Below, in pieces: positions 1-5,133 of a stretch of 9,653 nucleotides of DNA. This DNA comes from Desulfatitalea sp. (lineage in GTDB: Bacteria > Desulfobacterota > Desulfobacteria > Desulfobacterales > Desulfosarcinaceae): the NCBI GenBank assembly GCA_018224505.1, contig JAGTVD010000145.1:1-9653 (forward strand), written 5' to 3'. The position numbers and the translations under genes were made by a program. Below the pieces are notes generated by a model, which was given only the letters and a program-made list of their open reading frames with translations, searched no databases and had not been told where the DNA came from. How positions within the stretch are numbered: position 1 is the stretch's first letter; each line of letters opens with the position of its first letter.

Positions 1-356
1 ATGGTCTGGCCATTGTGGGTGCATTTGGAGACGAAACGGTCGGCCCCCCTTTGATAGGCCGCCGCTTCATATTCGGGCAGATCGTCCTGGGTCACTACGG
101 CAATCATCGATGGTATGGGATGGGCGCGGATCTGCCGGGCCAGATCGAGTCCGCTGGCGCCATGCAGGTCGATTTCCAGCATGATCAAAGCGGGGTTTTG
201 TGTGAGGGCAAGACGCAGGGCCTCGACCGGTCCTCCGGCTTCGAGAATGCGGGCCCTTGGATAATGTGTCCAGATGATCTGTTTGAGTACCTCCCTGAAC
301 CGATCATTGCGATCCACGATAAGGATCTTGAATTGTCTGCCGCGGGCTTTCTCCAT
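1..356 (-). CDS. Response regulator receiver domain protein, phospho-acceptor Asp replaced by Glu (partial, C-terminus beyond window)
   Basis: The minus-strand frame from ATG 356-354 stays open to the window edge and gives 118 residues of a CheY-like receiver domain. Beta-1 reads ILIVDRND (residues 11-18), beta-3 reads LIMLEIDLHGASGLDL (57-72), beta-4 ends in VVT (87-89), and the conserved lysine sits in FVSK (108-111). Aligned to the usual LLDLNMPGMNGLE core, the phospho-acceptor position is Glu61, not Asp. The second acidic residue of the usual DD pair is Arg16. Asp15, Thr89 and Lys111 are kept. Such a domain is unlikely to be phosphorylated normally; Glu may mimic the phosphorylated state (inference). 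Any output domain, such as a HTH, would lie outside the window. A modest GGAA lies about 13 nt upstream of the ATG. The gene is divergent from the peptide gene at 626. Confidence 0.85.
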   Translation of the reverse strand, partial: MEKARGRQFKILIVDRNDRFREVLKQIIWTHYPRARILEAGGPVEALRLALTQNPALIMLEIDLHGASGLDLARQIRAHPIPSMIAVVTQDDLPEYEAAAYQRGADRFVSKCTHNGQT

Positions 357-625
357 TTTTATCGGTTCCGTTCGGATTTTTAATTCCTGCCTTTTTAATG
401 TTGCGCGCCCTTGCCACCCTATAGTGCTTTGCCGCCGTTGTTAATGGGGCCTATGCGGTAATATGGGCAGGGCCATCCCCCATTATTCAGCCTTGGCAGA
501 CCGGAACCGGTGTCCTATGGGCCGCGAAGGGGCCTTGACAAACAGGTGCGCCATTAAAACGTTATGGCTTTGCCCATACGCCTGCGTTCATTGCAGGGTT
601 AAAATAGATCACAAAGGAGTTTGCC
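357..625. other. Intergenic region between divergent receiver gene and Cys-tailed peptide gene
   Basis: This 269-bp region separates two divergent genes and should hold both promoters. I see an exact TTGACA at 535-540 on the plus strand, but nothing close to TATAAT at 16-18 bases downstream (AACGTT at 17). A TAAAAT at 600-605 has no matching -35. I found no convincing sigma-54 site. The frame open at 463-720 has no ribosome binding site and overlaps the peptide gene out of frame, so I do not call it. Confidence 0.5.
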
Positions 626-787
626 ATGAGCGAGCATCAAGAATCCTCGGACACTTGTCAGATGCACGATTCGGAAGCCGGTGCGCAGGCCGACCCGAAT
701 TGTTCCAATATAATGGATGAATCGGGAAGCGCTGAAGATGTCTGTGGCACAGCAGTGGATGATTGCTGCTGCTGTTGCTGCTGTTAG
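626..787 (+). CDS. Small acidic peptide with C-terminal hepta-cysteine tail
   Basis: ATG at 626 follows a strong AAAGGAG (614-619) with 6-nt spacing and gives 53 residues ending at TAG 785-787. The body holds 12 Asp/Glu, two His and no Lys or Arg, so the peptide is strongly acidic. Cysteines occur at 11, 26 and 40, about 14-15 residues apart, and then residues 47-53 are seven Cys in a row directly before the stop. The Cys codons mix TGC and TGT (TGC TGC TGC TGT TGC TGC TGT). This fits selection for cysteine, although expansion of a GCT-type repeat could have contributed. There is no signal peptide or membrane segment. I do not recognise a family. Metal or metalloid binding, thiol-based redox work, or being the precursor of a modified peptide are possible, but no maturation enzyme is visible in the window. 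The closest neighbour is the divergent receiver gene, which might regulate it. Confidence 0.7.
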   Translation: MSEHQESSDTCQMHDSEAGAQADPNCSNIMDESGSAEDVCGTAVDDCCCCCCC

Positions 788-816
788 GGCCGTCGTCAGT
801 CGTTCCCCCTAAAAAC

Positions 817-889
817 CGCCCGCATATGCCCGCCGTAGGCGCGCCTTTGCGCTCAAATGGCAAAAGGCGTGCAACGGCGGGTGCGGGCG
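817..889 (-). terminator. Long imperfect hairpin followed by T5 on the minus strand; probable terminator of the DUF3108 gene
   Basis: Four helices stack into one stem of about 28 bp: 817-824 with 882-889 (8 bp, perfect), 829-836 with 874-881 (8 bp, perfect, after a TATG bulge), 839-845 with 866-872 (7 bp, one G-U), and 846-850 with 860-864 (5 bp). The loop is 851-859. Read on the minus strand, the hairpin is followed by G and then TTTTT (815-811), as in a Rho-independent terminator. It begins about 75 nt after the DUF3108 stop codon. On the plus strand no T-tract follows. The stem is longer than most terminators, so it could also be a dispersed palindromic repeat used as one. Confidence 0.6.
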
Positions 890-906
890 CAATGGGAGGA
901 TACCAC

Positions 907-960
907 ATGAAACATTCATTACCGCAACTACCCTATGCATATAATGCTCTTATCCGTTAA
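907..960 (+). pseudogene. Superoxide dismutase (Fe/Mn) N-terminal relic, 17 codons
   Basis: ATG at 907 preceded by GGGAGGA (895-901) opens a frame reading MKHSLPQLPYAYNALIR and then TAA. This matches the start of Fe/Mn superoxide dismutases: mature human MnSOD begins KHSLPDLPYDYGALEPHI and E. coli SodB has LPALPYAKDAL. The match stops after NAL, exactly where the family continues EPHI. The next bases run into the 3' end of the opposite-strand DUF3108 gene 5 nt later, and no later SOD motif such as HHxxY is present in any frame. I read this as the surviving 5' end of a sodB-type gene, with its ribosome binding site, after loss of the rest. A functional 17-residue peptide of coincidental sequence is less likely. 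If still transcribed, it would yield a tiny peptide of unknown effect. Confidence 0.6.
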
Positions 961-964
961 GCGG

Positions 965-1747
965 TCAGTGCTCGCCTTCGGCCGATACTAGTTCGCCGAT
1001 GAAGTAGCCGATGACGACCTTGCTTCTGATCCGCACGGGGATGCGTCTGTCGTCGGCGGTGAGCCACAATTCGATGCGCGCACCGTCGCTCTCCTTGAAA
1101 ACGCCGCCGATGTGGCGCATTTCCGGCTCGACACGGTAGGTGTCGAAGCTGCGGCCGTCTTGCAGGGTAATGGTTTCCCGATCCCGGATGGTCAGCCGGC
1201 CGATGACGTTTTTTTTGCCGTCTGTAACGGGCCGCTGGATTTCGTTGCCTGCTTCGAAGGGGGTCGTGCGGGTAAAGTAAAAGGCGGAAAGCGGGTCAAA
1301 GCTTCCCTCTTCCAGGGATATGGGTTCCTTCTTTTCACCGAAGTTGGTGTAGTGCGCCAGGTTGTTCTGCCAATCGAACAGAACGACTTCATCTCTTTTA
1401 TGGCGTCCCTCATGCTGCTTTTTACGGTACTGCAGGGAGCGCGTCATCTTTATGTCCGAGAAAGCGTCAATGCGGTCGCGGACCTTGTAAAACATGTCGA
1501 TGAAGCGGTTGGAACGGACCGTCATGACAAAATGATAGGCCTTTTCGCCATCGATGTCGGTGATCGGCAGGACCTCCAATGAGGCCGACCCGGCAGGGAC
1601 GTTCTCCCATCGCAAAACGTATTCCAGTTTTTCTCCCGGTGCAAAAGGCATGGTTGTGGCGTGACCCCATAGAGTTGTGTGTGCTGCGACGAGCAGAAGA
1701 AGGGTCGTCGTGGCGTTTATTAAAATGTGGCGTATTGTGTCTGTCAT
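965..1747 (-). CDS. Exported DUF3108 domain protein
   Basis: The protein of 260 residues has a Sec-type signal peptide (residues 1-30: Thr/Arg-containing start, hydrophobic TTTLLLLVAAHTTLW core, likely cleavage after GHA). It is followed by a beta-rich domain resembling DUF3108: FAPGEKLEYVLRWENVPAGSASLEV near the mature N-terminus, FDPLSAFYFTR in the middle, and a C-terminal section ending in RRIPVRIRSKVVIGYFIGEL. DUF3108 proteins are periplasmic and of unknown function. I chose ATG 1747-1745 because AGGAAAG lies 7 nt upstream and a good promoter (TTGAAA 1809-1804, TATATA 1785-1780) would start transcripts near 1773. The in-frame ATG at 1792 would sit between those two promoter elements and would add 15 residues before the signal peptide. 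The gene is divergent from the TPR lipoprotein, with which it shares promoter-box symmetry. Confidence 0.85.
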   Translation of the reverse strand: MTDTIRHILINATTTLLLLVAAHTTLWGHATTMPFAPGEKLEYVLRWENVPAGSASLEVLPITDIDGEKAYHFVMTVRSNRFIDMFYKVRDRIDAFSDIKMTRSLQYRKKQHEGRHKRDEVVLFDWQNNLAHYTNFGEKKEPISLEEGSFDPLSAFYFTRTTPFEAGNEIQRPVTDGKKNVIGRLTIRDRETITLQDGRSFDTYRVEPEMRHIGGVFKESDGARIELWLTADDRRIPVRIRSKVVIGYFIGELVSAEGEH

Positions 1748-1779
1748 GGCCAACTTTCCTGAATGTGTGGTCCTTTTTC

Positions 1780-1809
1780 TATATACATGCATAGTGCACC
1801 TGTTTTCAA
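1780..1809 (-). promoter_or_regulatory. Predicted sigma-70-type promoter of the DUF3108 gene with GGTGCACTA box
   Basis: On the minus strand TTGAAA (1809-1804) is followed after 18 bases by TATATA (1785-1780). The spacer contains GGTGCACTA (1800-1792), whose core GTGCAC is its own reverse complement. The same nine bases occur in the spacer of the divergent promoter. The predicted start near 1773 leaves a leader of about 26 nt before ATG 1747. Confidence 0.45.
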
Positions 1810-1846
1810 ACCTTTGTCATTTATATTCAGGAATTGCTGTTTTACC

Positions 1847-1875
1847 TTGACCTGTCTGGTGCACTAACCTATTTT
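1847..1875 (+). promoter_or_regulatory. Predicted sigma-70-type promoter of the TPR lipoprotein gene with GGTGCACTA box
   Basis: TTGACC (1847-1852) and TATTTT (1870-1875) are separated by 17 bases. GGTGCACTA lies at 1858-1866 inside the spacer, in the same orientation relative to transcription as the box in the divergent promoter. The -10 match is weak (4 of 6). The leader to TTG 1981 would be about 100 nt, in which I see no further clear element. Confidence 0.4.
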
Positions 1876-1980
1876 TTCATGATATCCGCCAAACGGTCCG
1901 ATACACCGGGTACCAGACGCAGTGGTGGGTTATCGTAAAGACTGCCCGGCCCGACGTCGGGTCGCTGATGGAGATGGGAT

Positions 1981-2673
1981 TTGCATAAGGATCATCAGAC
2001 AAAGATAACCCGAATATTGACACGCATGCTGATGCTCGGGCTGTGCATAGCCCTGCTGGCGGCCTGTGCCACGGCGCGTCCGGAACCGCCCCGGGCCATC
2101 TGGCAGTGTGATCCGGACCTGGATGCAGCGGTGGCCCGCGGGGAGTGGGAGGATGCCCTCGAAGGGCACCAGCAGCTTGTGCGCCTGAACCCATACAACT
2201 GTTTGGCCATCTATCATCTGGGCTACATCTGGGGCCACCTGGGGGATCGGTCCCGGGAGGTCGCGGCTTACGAACAGGCCATTGCGTGCGGTTACGATGG
2301 GGATGATCGCCTCTATTTCAATTTGGGGATGGCCTACGGTGATCTGGAGGATCTGGAGCGGGCCACTGAGGCGCTGACAACGGCGATCGATCTCAATCCG
2401 GACAATGGGGACAACTATTTCGGTCTGGCGTTGATTGCCGATGCGGCCGGGCGTCCGGACGATGCGGAGCAGGCATTGCTCAGGGCGTCCGCCGTCGATC
2501 CGGCCCACCTGGAAGCCCATTTGGAACTGGTGCGCCGCTATCTGGACCAAGGCCGGTGGGAAGAGGCCCGCAGCCGTTTGGCGGTCATCCAGGCCATGGA
2601 TCCCAATAATGTCGAGGCCCTTTCGCTGCAGCACCTGCTCGAATCCCGGCAATCCACCCAATATAACCGTTGA
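1981..2673 (+). CDS. TPR-repeat lipoprotein
   Basis: The protein has 230 residues from TTG 1981. The N-terminus carries Lys3, Lys8, Arg11 and Arg15, then a hydrophobic stretch (16-28) and the lipobox LAAC with Cys29, so it is probably lipidated and held at the outer or inner membrane facing the periplasm. From about residue 48 to 220 it is built of four to five tetratricopeptide repeats, with typical pieces such as LVRLNPYNCLAIYHLGYIW, LYFNLGMAYGDLEDLERA and AIDLNPDNGDNYFGLALIA. TPR lipoproteins act as protein-binding scaffolds, often in outer-membrane or polysaccharide assembly; no partner is evident here. The TTG start is preferred because GGAG (1970-1973) precedes it and because the first ATG in frame (2026) would remove every positive charge of the signal peptide. 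The tetranucleotide tract follows the stop after about 70 bp. Confidence 0.85.
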   Translation: MHKDHQTKITRILTRMLMLGLCIALLAACATARPEPPRAIWQCDPDLDAAVARGEWEDALEGHQQLVRLNPYNCLAIYHLGYIWGHLGDRSREVAAYEQAIACGYDGDDRLYFNLGMAYGDLEDLERATEALTTAIDLNPDNGDNYFGLALIADAAGRPDDAEQALLRASAVDPAHLEAHLELVRRYLDQGRWEEARSRLAVIQAMDPNNVEALSLQHLLESRQSTQYNR

Positions 2674-2745
2674 CCCGGTGACCGGTCGATCCCCATGTCA
2701 ATTTCGCAAATGGCACCGGCACAATAATCCGGACCCCCGTCCAAA

Positions 2746-2917
2746 AACCAACCAACCAATAAACCGATCAACTAATAAACCGACCAACCGACCAACCGAC
2801 CAACGGATCAACCGACCAACCGACCAACCGAACAACGGATCAACTGAACAACCGAACAACGGATCAACCGACCAACGAATCAACCGACCAACCGACCAAC
2901 GGTCTAACCGATCAACC
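2746..2917. repeat. Degenerate tetranucleotide tandem tract, 43 units (AACC/GACC type)
   Basis: The tract can be read as 43 consecutive 4-base units without a single register break. The commonest are AACC and GACC, with variants AATA, GATC, AACG, AACT, GAAC, AATC and GTCT. Position 2 is A in 42 of 43 units. AACCGACC alternation gives an 8-base higher-order period, and CAACGGATCAAC recurs. The strand is purine/C-rich, so the minus strand carries GG dinucleotides every four bases. It fills most of the gap between the lipoprotein stop and the hydrolase ribosome binding site and ends 10 bp before that site. The frame happens to be open through it, but a 4-base period is not a coding pattern. Confidence 0.9.
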
Positions 2918-2941
2918 AAACCACACCAAGGAGCCTTCCGA

Positions 2942-3802
2942 ATGCAAACCGGCCTGCCGGATCTCAAGACCCAGTCCATTGCCGATGTGCAGATCCAATA
3001 TCTGGAATATGACGGTGATGGGCCGACGGTGGTGTTGCTGCATGCCACCGGTTTTTTGCCATGGCTCTGGCATCCGATTGCCGGCCGATTAGCGCGCACG
3101 CATCGGGTCATTGCACCCTTTTTTTGCAGTCACCGGATGGCCGATCCCTATCAGGGCGGACTGGACTGGCTGCGTCTGGCCGAGGATCTTTCCCGGCTGT
3201 GCGAAGCCCTGGACATCGAATCGCCCCTGTTTGTGGGGCACTCCATGGGGGGCACGGTCAGCACCCTGGCGCATGTGACCTGCAAGGTGCCCGCCGGGAA
3301 AATCGTGTTGATCGAACCGATCCTTTTGCCCGAGGAATTTTATCGTACGCCGATTTCGGTGGAACAGCACCCCTTGGCCGCCAAGGCGATCCGGCGGCGC
3401 AATCTCTGGCGAGATCGCCAGGAGGCGCAAACCGATTTTCGATCCAAGCCTTTTTTCCAATCCTGGGACGCCGAGGTTCTGTCCCTCTACGTCACCCATG
3501 GCACCTGCGATGCCAGCGGCGATGGCGTGCGGCTGACCTGCTCGCCCGAACGGGAGGCCGCCCTCTTTATGGGGGGCGTGCACCACGACCCGTGGCCCCT
3601 TTTGCCCGACGTCGCCTGTCCGACCCTGGTGATGGAGGGCGAAACCAGCGAGAACAGGCATTGGATTGACTTGCAGCGCGTCACCACGCTGATTCCCCGG
3701 GCGCGCTACACCATGGTGCTCGGCGCGGGGCACCTGATCCCCATGGAGCAGCCGGAAACCACCGCAAAGCTGATCGAGGCATTTTTGGGTGAGCCGGTTT
3801 GA
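2942..3802 (+). CDS. Alpha/beta hydrolase
   Basis: The protein of 286 residues starts at ATG 2942 with AAGGAG (2928-2933) 8 nt upstream. It has the alpha/beta hydrolase fold: VVLLHATGF (30-38) as the strand and oxyanion-hole turn, VGHSMGG (98-104) with nucleophile Ser101, and GAGHLIPMEQPE (261-272) with catalytic His264. After PTLVMEGETSENR (227-239) the acid is probably Glu237, where most relatives have Asp. Residues 130-220 form the cap region. There is no signal peptide, so it is cytoplasmic. The substrate cannot be read from sequence: esterase, epoxide or haloalkane hydrolase relatives share these motifs, and the HATG turn is common to many unassigned members. The frame is open upstream to 2435, but that part overlaps the lipoprotein gene and the repeat tract, so the long version is rejected. 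Being downstream of the lipoprotein, it may be cotranscribed through the repeat tract. Confidence 0.88.
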   Translation: MQTGLPDLKTQSIADVQIQYLEYDGDGPTVVLLHATGFLPWLWHPIAGRLARTHRVIAPFFCSHRMADPYQGGLDWLRLAEDLSRLCEALDIESPLFVGHSMGGTVSTLAHVTCKVPAGKIVLIEPILLPEEFYRTPISVEQHPLAAKAIRRRNLWRDRQEAQTDFRSKPFFQSWDAEVLSLYVTHGTCDASGDGVRLTCSPEREAALFMGGVHHDPWPLLPDVACPTLVMEGETSENRHWIDLQRVTTLIPRARYTMVLGAGHLIPMEQPETTAKLIEAFLGEPV

Positions 3803-3858
3803 TCAAGGACAATCGCATGTCTCCGCATTGATAGACGCATAGGTGTGGATGGTGAGCC

Positions 3859-4051
3859 GGTGATCCCGGTTGTGGGGCGTGTCGCTGCACGCAACTGTGT
3901 TCAAGTGCTGGTAAGGGGTGTGCTGCGGGGGGCCCGCAAACTCACTGCGTTCAGACAGTGCGGGCCGAACGACCCTGCGCACAAAAACACCCCCAACCAG
4001 CACTAAAACACCATTGCTGACGCAGCGCCCCACCCCACAACCGGGATCACC
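3859..4051. repeat. 193-bp imperfect inverted-repeat element (MITE/REP-like)
   Basis: The ends are a perfect 19-bp inverted repeat, GGTGATCCCGGTTGTGGGG (3859-3877) and its reverse complement (4033-4051). Inside, the arms keep pairing in blocks: CGCTGC, GTGTT, AGTGCTGGT and GGGGTGT each match the reverse complement of the other arm. The centre is a hairpin, GGCCCG (3931-3936) with CGGGCC (3961-3966) and CACTG (3943-3947) with CAGTG (3956-3960), around the loop CGTTCAGA. The whole could fold into one long hairpin. It contains no transposase frame. I see no clear target-site duplication. The CTCACTGCGTTCAGACAG core resembles palindromic repeats scattered in many genomes (from memory). It may also serve as a transcription stop between the hydrolase and the next operon. 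Confidence 0.7.
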
Positions 4052-4145
4052 TCCTTATGTGCTGGAACCAACTGATCATGTGCGTTGGAACAAGCAGGGT
4101 ACCAAAGAAGATATGCGATTGCCCTGTGGTTTAATGCGCTTGTTC

Positions 4146-4175
4146 TTGAAAAGAGGTGAATGCATGTATTATATT
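4146..4175 (+). promoter_or_regulatory. Predicted promoter of the DUF1992-SHOCT-ddl-ATP-grasp operon
   Basis: TTGAAA (4146-4151) and TATATT (4170-4175), each 5 of 6 to consensus, are 18 bases apart. The predicted start is near 4182, leaving a leader of about 65 nt before ATG 4247. A perfect 6-bp hairpin with a 3-nt loop (4181-4195) would lie at the very 5' end of the transcript and could stabilise it. Confidence 0.45.
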
Positions 4176-4246
4176 CATGCCTCGTTGGTAACGAGACTCC
4201 CGGCTGTTTTATAGGTTGACCGGGAAGGGCTGATAGGGGGGCGGCA

Positions 4247-4639
4247 ATGCTGACGGGGTTCGAAAAAATCGTGGAGGAGCGTATCCGTAATGCCCAGGCG
4301 AAGGGGGTTTTCGATAACCTGGAGGGCGCGGGTAAGCCTTTGAACTTAAGTCAGGACCAGCACATCCCCGAGGATCTGCGGTTGCCGTATAAAATATTGA
4401 AGAACGCCGACTGCCTGCCGCCGGAACTCGAACTGAAAAAAGAGATTCGTCGCACCGAGGATCTATTGGCATGTATGCCTGACACGGCCGAGCGTTACAC
4501 TCTGTTGAAAAAACTAAATTTTCTGATCATGAAGGTTAACACCCTGCGCCAGGGCAACGCTCGGTTTGATATTCCCCAGCGATACCTGGCGGGCGTGTCA
4601 GACCGATTGGCCTCCAAAAGGGATTCCACCCCGGAATGA
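4247..4639 (+). CDS. DUF1992 family protein (DnaJ-homologue subfamily C member 28-type domain)
   Basis: The protein has 130 residues, and the N-terminal 100 match the DUF1992 / DJC28 conserved domain. Visible signatures are FEKIVEERIRNAQAKGVFDNLEGAGKPL spread over residues 5-32, then EDLRLPYKILKNADCLPPELELKKEI (42-67), and a helical C-terminal half ending NTLRQGNARFDIPQRYL. The family includes E. coli YhdN and the domain shared with DNAJC28; its molecular function is not established, though the domain has no J-domain here. It is cytoplasmic, without signal or membrane helix. A G-run (4236-4241) serves as ribosome binding site. Its stop overlaps the start of the next gene by 4 bases (ATGA), so the two are translationally coupled. 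Confidence 0.9.
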   Translation: MLTGFEKIVEERIRNAQAKGVFDNLEGAGKPLNLSQDQHIPEDLRLPYKILKNADCLPPELELKKEIRRTEDLLACMPDTAERYTLLKKLNFLIMKVNTLRQGNARFDIPQRYLAGVSDRLASKRDSTPE

Positions 4640-5133
4640 AAATCAAGTCCGATCAAAACAGCGAAAGCCTGTTTAAGGGCATTTTGCTGGCCCACCTCAT
4701 TCTGGTGCTGCACTTTGTGTTATTGGCGGTGCTGGTGGTGGTGGTCTTTTTTTTCGGTTGGCTGGTGACCCATCTGTTCTGGATCATTGCCGGTCTCATC
4801 CTGGTTGTGGGCCTTTCGGCCTATCTGTTTTACCGACGGTTGCGCCGGGAGGGCCGCTCTTTGCGTGAGGCCCTGCATTCACCGTTGTTCGCGGGGCGCT
4901 CCGTGGAAATCAATTTGCTGGGGGGCATGGCCTCGTTTCGCCTCGGGCCCCCCACCGGTCAAAAAACCATCGAATCCCACGGCCGTTCTGAGATGCCGCC
5001 CGCCCTGGAAGATCCGGATGTGGTCCGCATTCGTGAGATTTCGGTGCTGGCGGACCTTCTGGAAAAAAAGCTTATCACTCCCGAAGAGTTCGCCGCCGCC
5101 AAACAGAAGATTCTGGGAAAGGGAACGCCATGA
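4636..5133 (+). CDS. Two-helix membrane protein with C-terminal SHOCT domain
   Basis: The protein has 165 residues. Two hydrophobic segments span about residues 15-44 (ILLAHLILVLHFVLLAVLVV and a Phe-rich end) and 47-66, followed at once by a basic stretch YRRLRREGRSLR, which by the positive-inside rule puts the rest in the cytoplasm. Residues about 130-162 form a SHOCT (short C-terminal) domain: ISVLADLLEKKLITPEEFAAAKQKIL. SHOCT domains occur at the ends of many unrelated bacterial proteins and probably mediate oligomerisation. The function is otherwise unknown. The start overlaps the DUF1992 stop and the stop overlaps the ddl start, both as ATGA, so it lies within one operon. Confidence 0.85.
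   Translation: MKIKSDQNSESLFKGILLAHLILVLHFVLLAVLVVVVFFFGWLVTHLFWIIAGLILVVGLSAYLFYRRLRREGRSLREALHSPLFAGRSVEINLLGGMASFRLGPPTGQKTIESHGRSEMPPALEDPDVVRIREISVLADLLEKKLITPEEFAAAKQKILGKGTP

Larger units (their letters stand above)
3803..4246. other. Gene-free stretch holding an inverted-repeat element and the next operon's promoter
   Basis: These 444 bp carry no supported gene. The open frames here are produced by the inverted-repeat element (3859-4051), one giving the peptide ALSERSEFAGPP on the minus strand. Bases 4044-4057 read GGATCACCTCCTTA, identical to the 3' end of typical bacterial 16S rRNA, but no other rRNA sequence is nearby. The right end contains a promoter and small hairpins in the leader (CTCGTT/AACGAG at 4181-4195, TCCCGG 4198-4203 with CCGGGA 4220-4225). 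Confidence 0.7.

Noticed and set aside
535..563. Promoter of the Cys-tailed peptide gene starting with TTGACA
   Set aside because: The -35 is perfect, but no acceptable -10 exists at normal spacing; a single hexamer is weak evidence.
463..720. 85-codon plus-strand frame
   Set aside because: No ribosome binding site, no recognisable motif, and it overlaps the well-started Cys-tailed peptide gene in another frame.
2746..2917. CRISPR-like array
   Set aside because: The period is 4 bases (8 in places) with no repeat-spacer organisation.
2435..2941. Upstream extension of the hydrolase frame through the tetranucleotide tract
   Set aside because: It overlaps the lipoprotein gene out of frame; the ribosome binding site and family N-terminus support ATG 2942.
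3803..4033. Minus-strand ORF with ALSERSEFAGPP peptide
   Set aside because: This peptide arises from translation of the palindromic repeat core; it is not a protein gene.
4044..4057. Partial 16S rRNA gene
   Set aside because: Only the 14 terminal bases match; the upstream conserved 16S sequence (such as GTCGTAACAAGG) is absent.
4112..4214. 34-codon small ORF before the DUF1992 gene
   Set aside because: It overlaps the predicted promoter and has no conserved feature I recognise.
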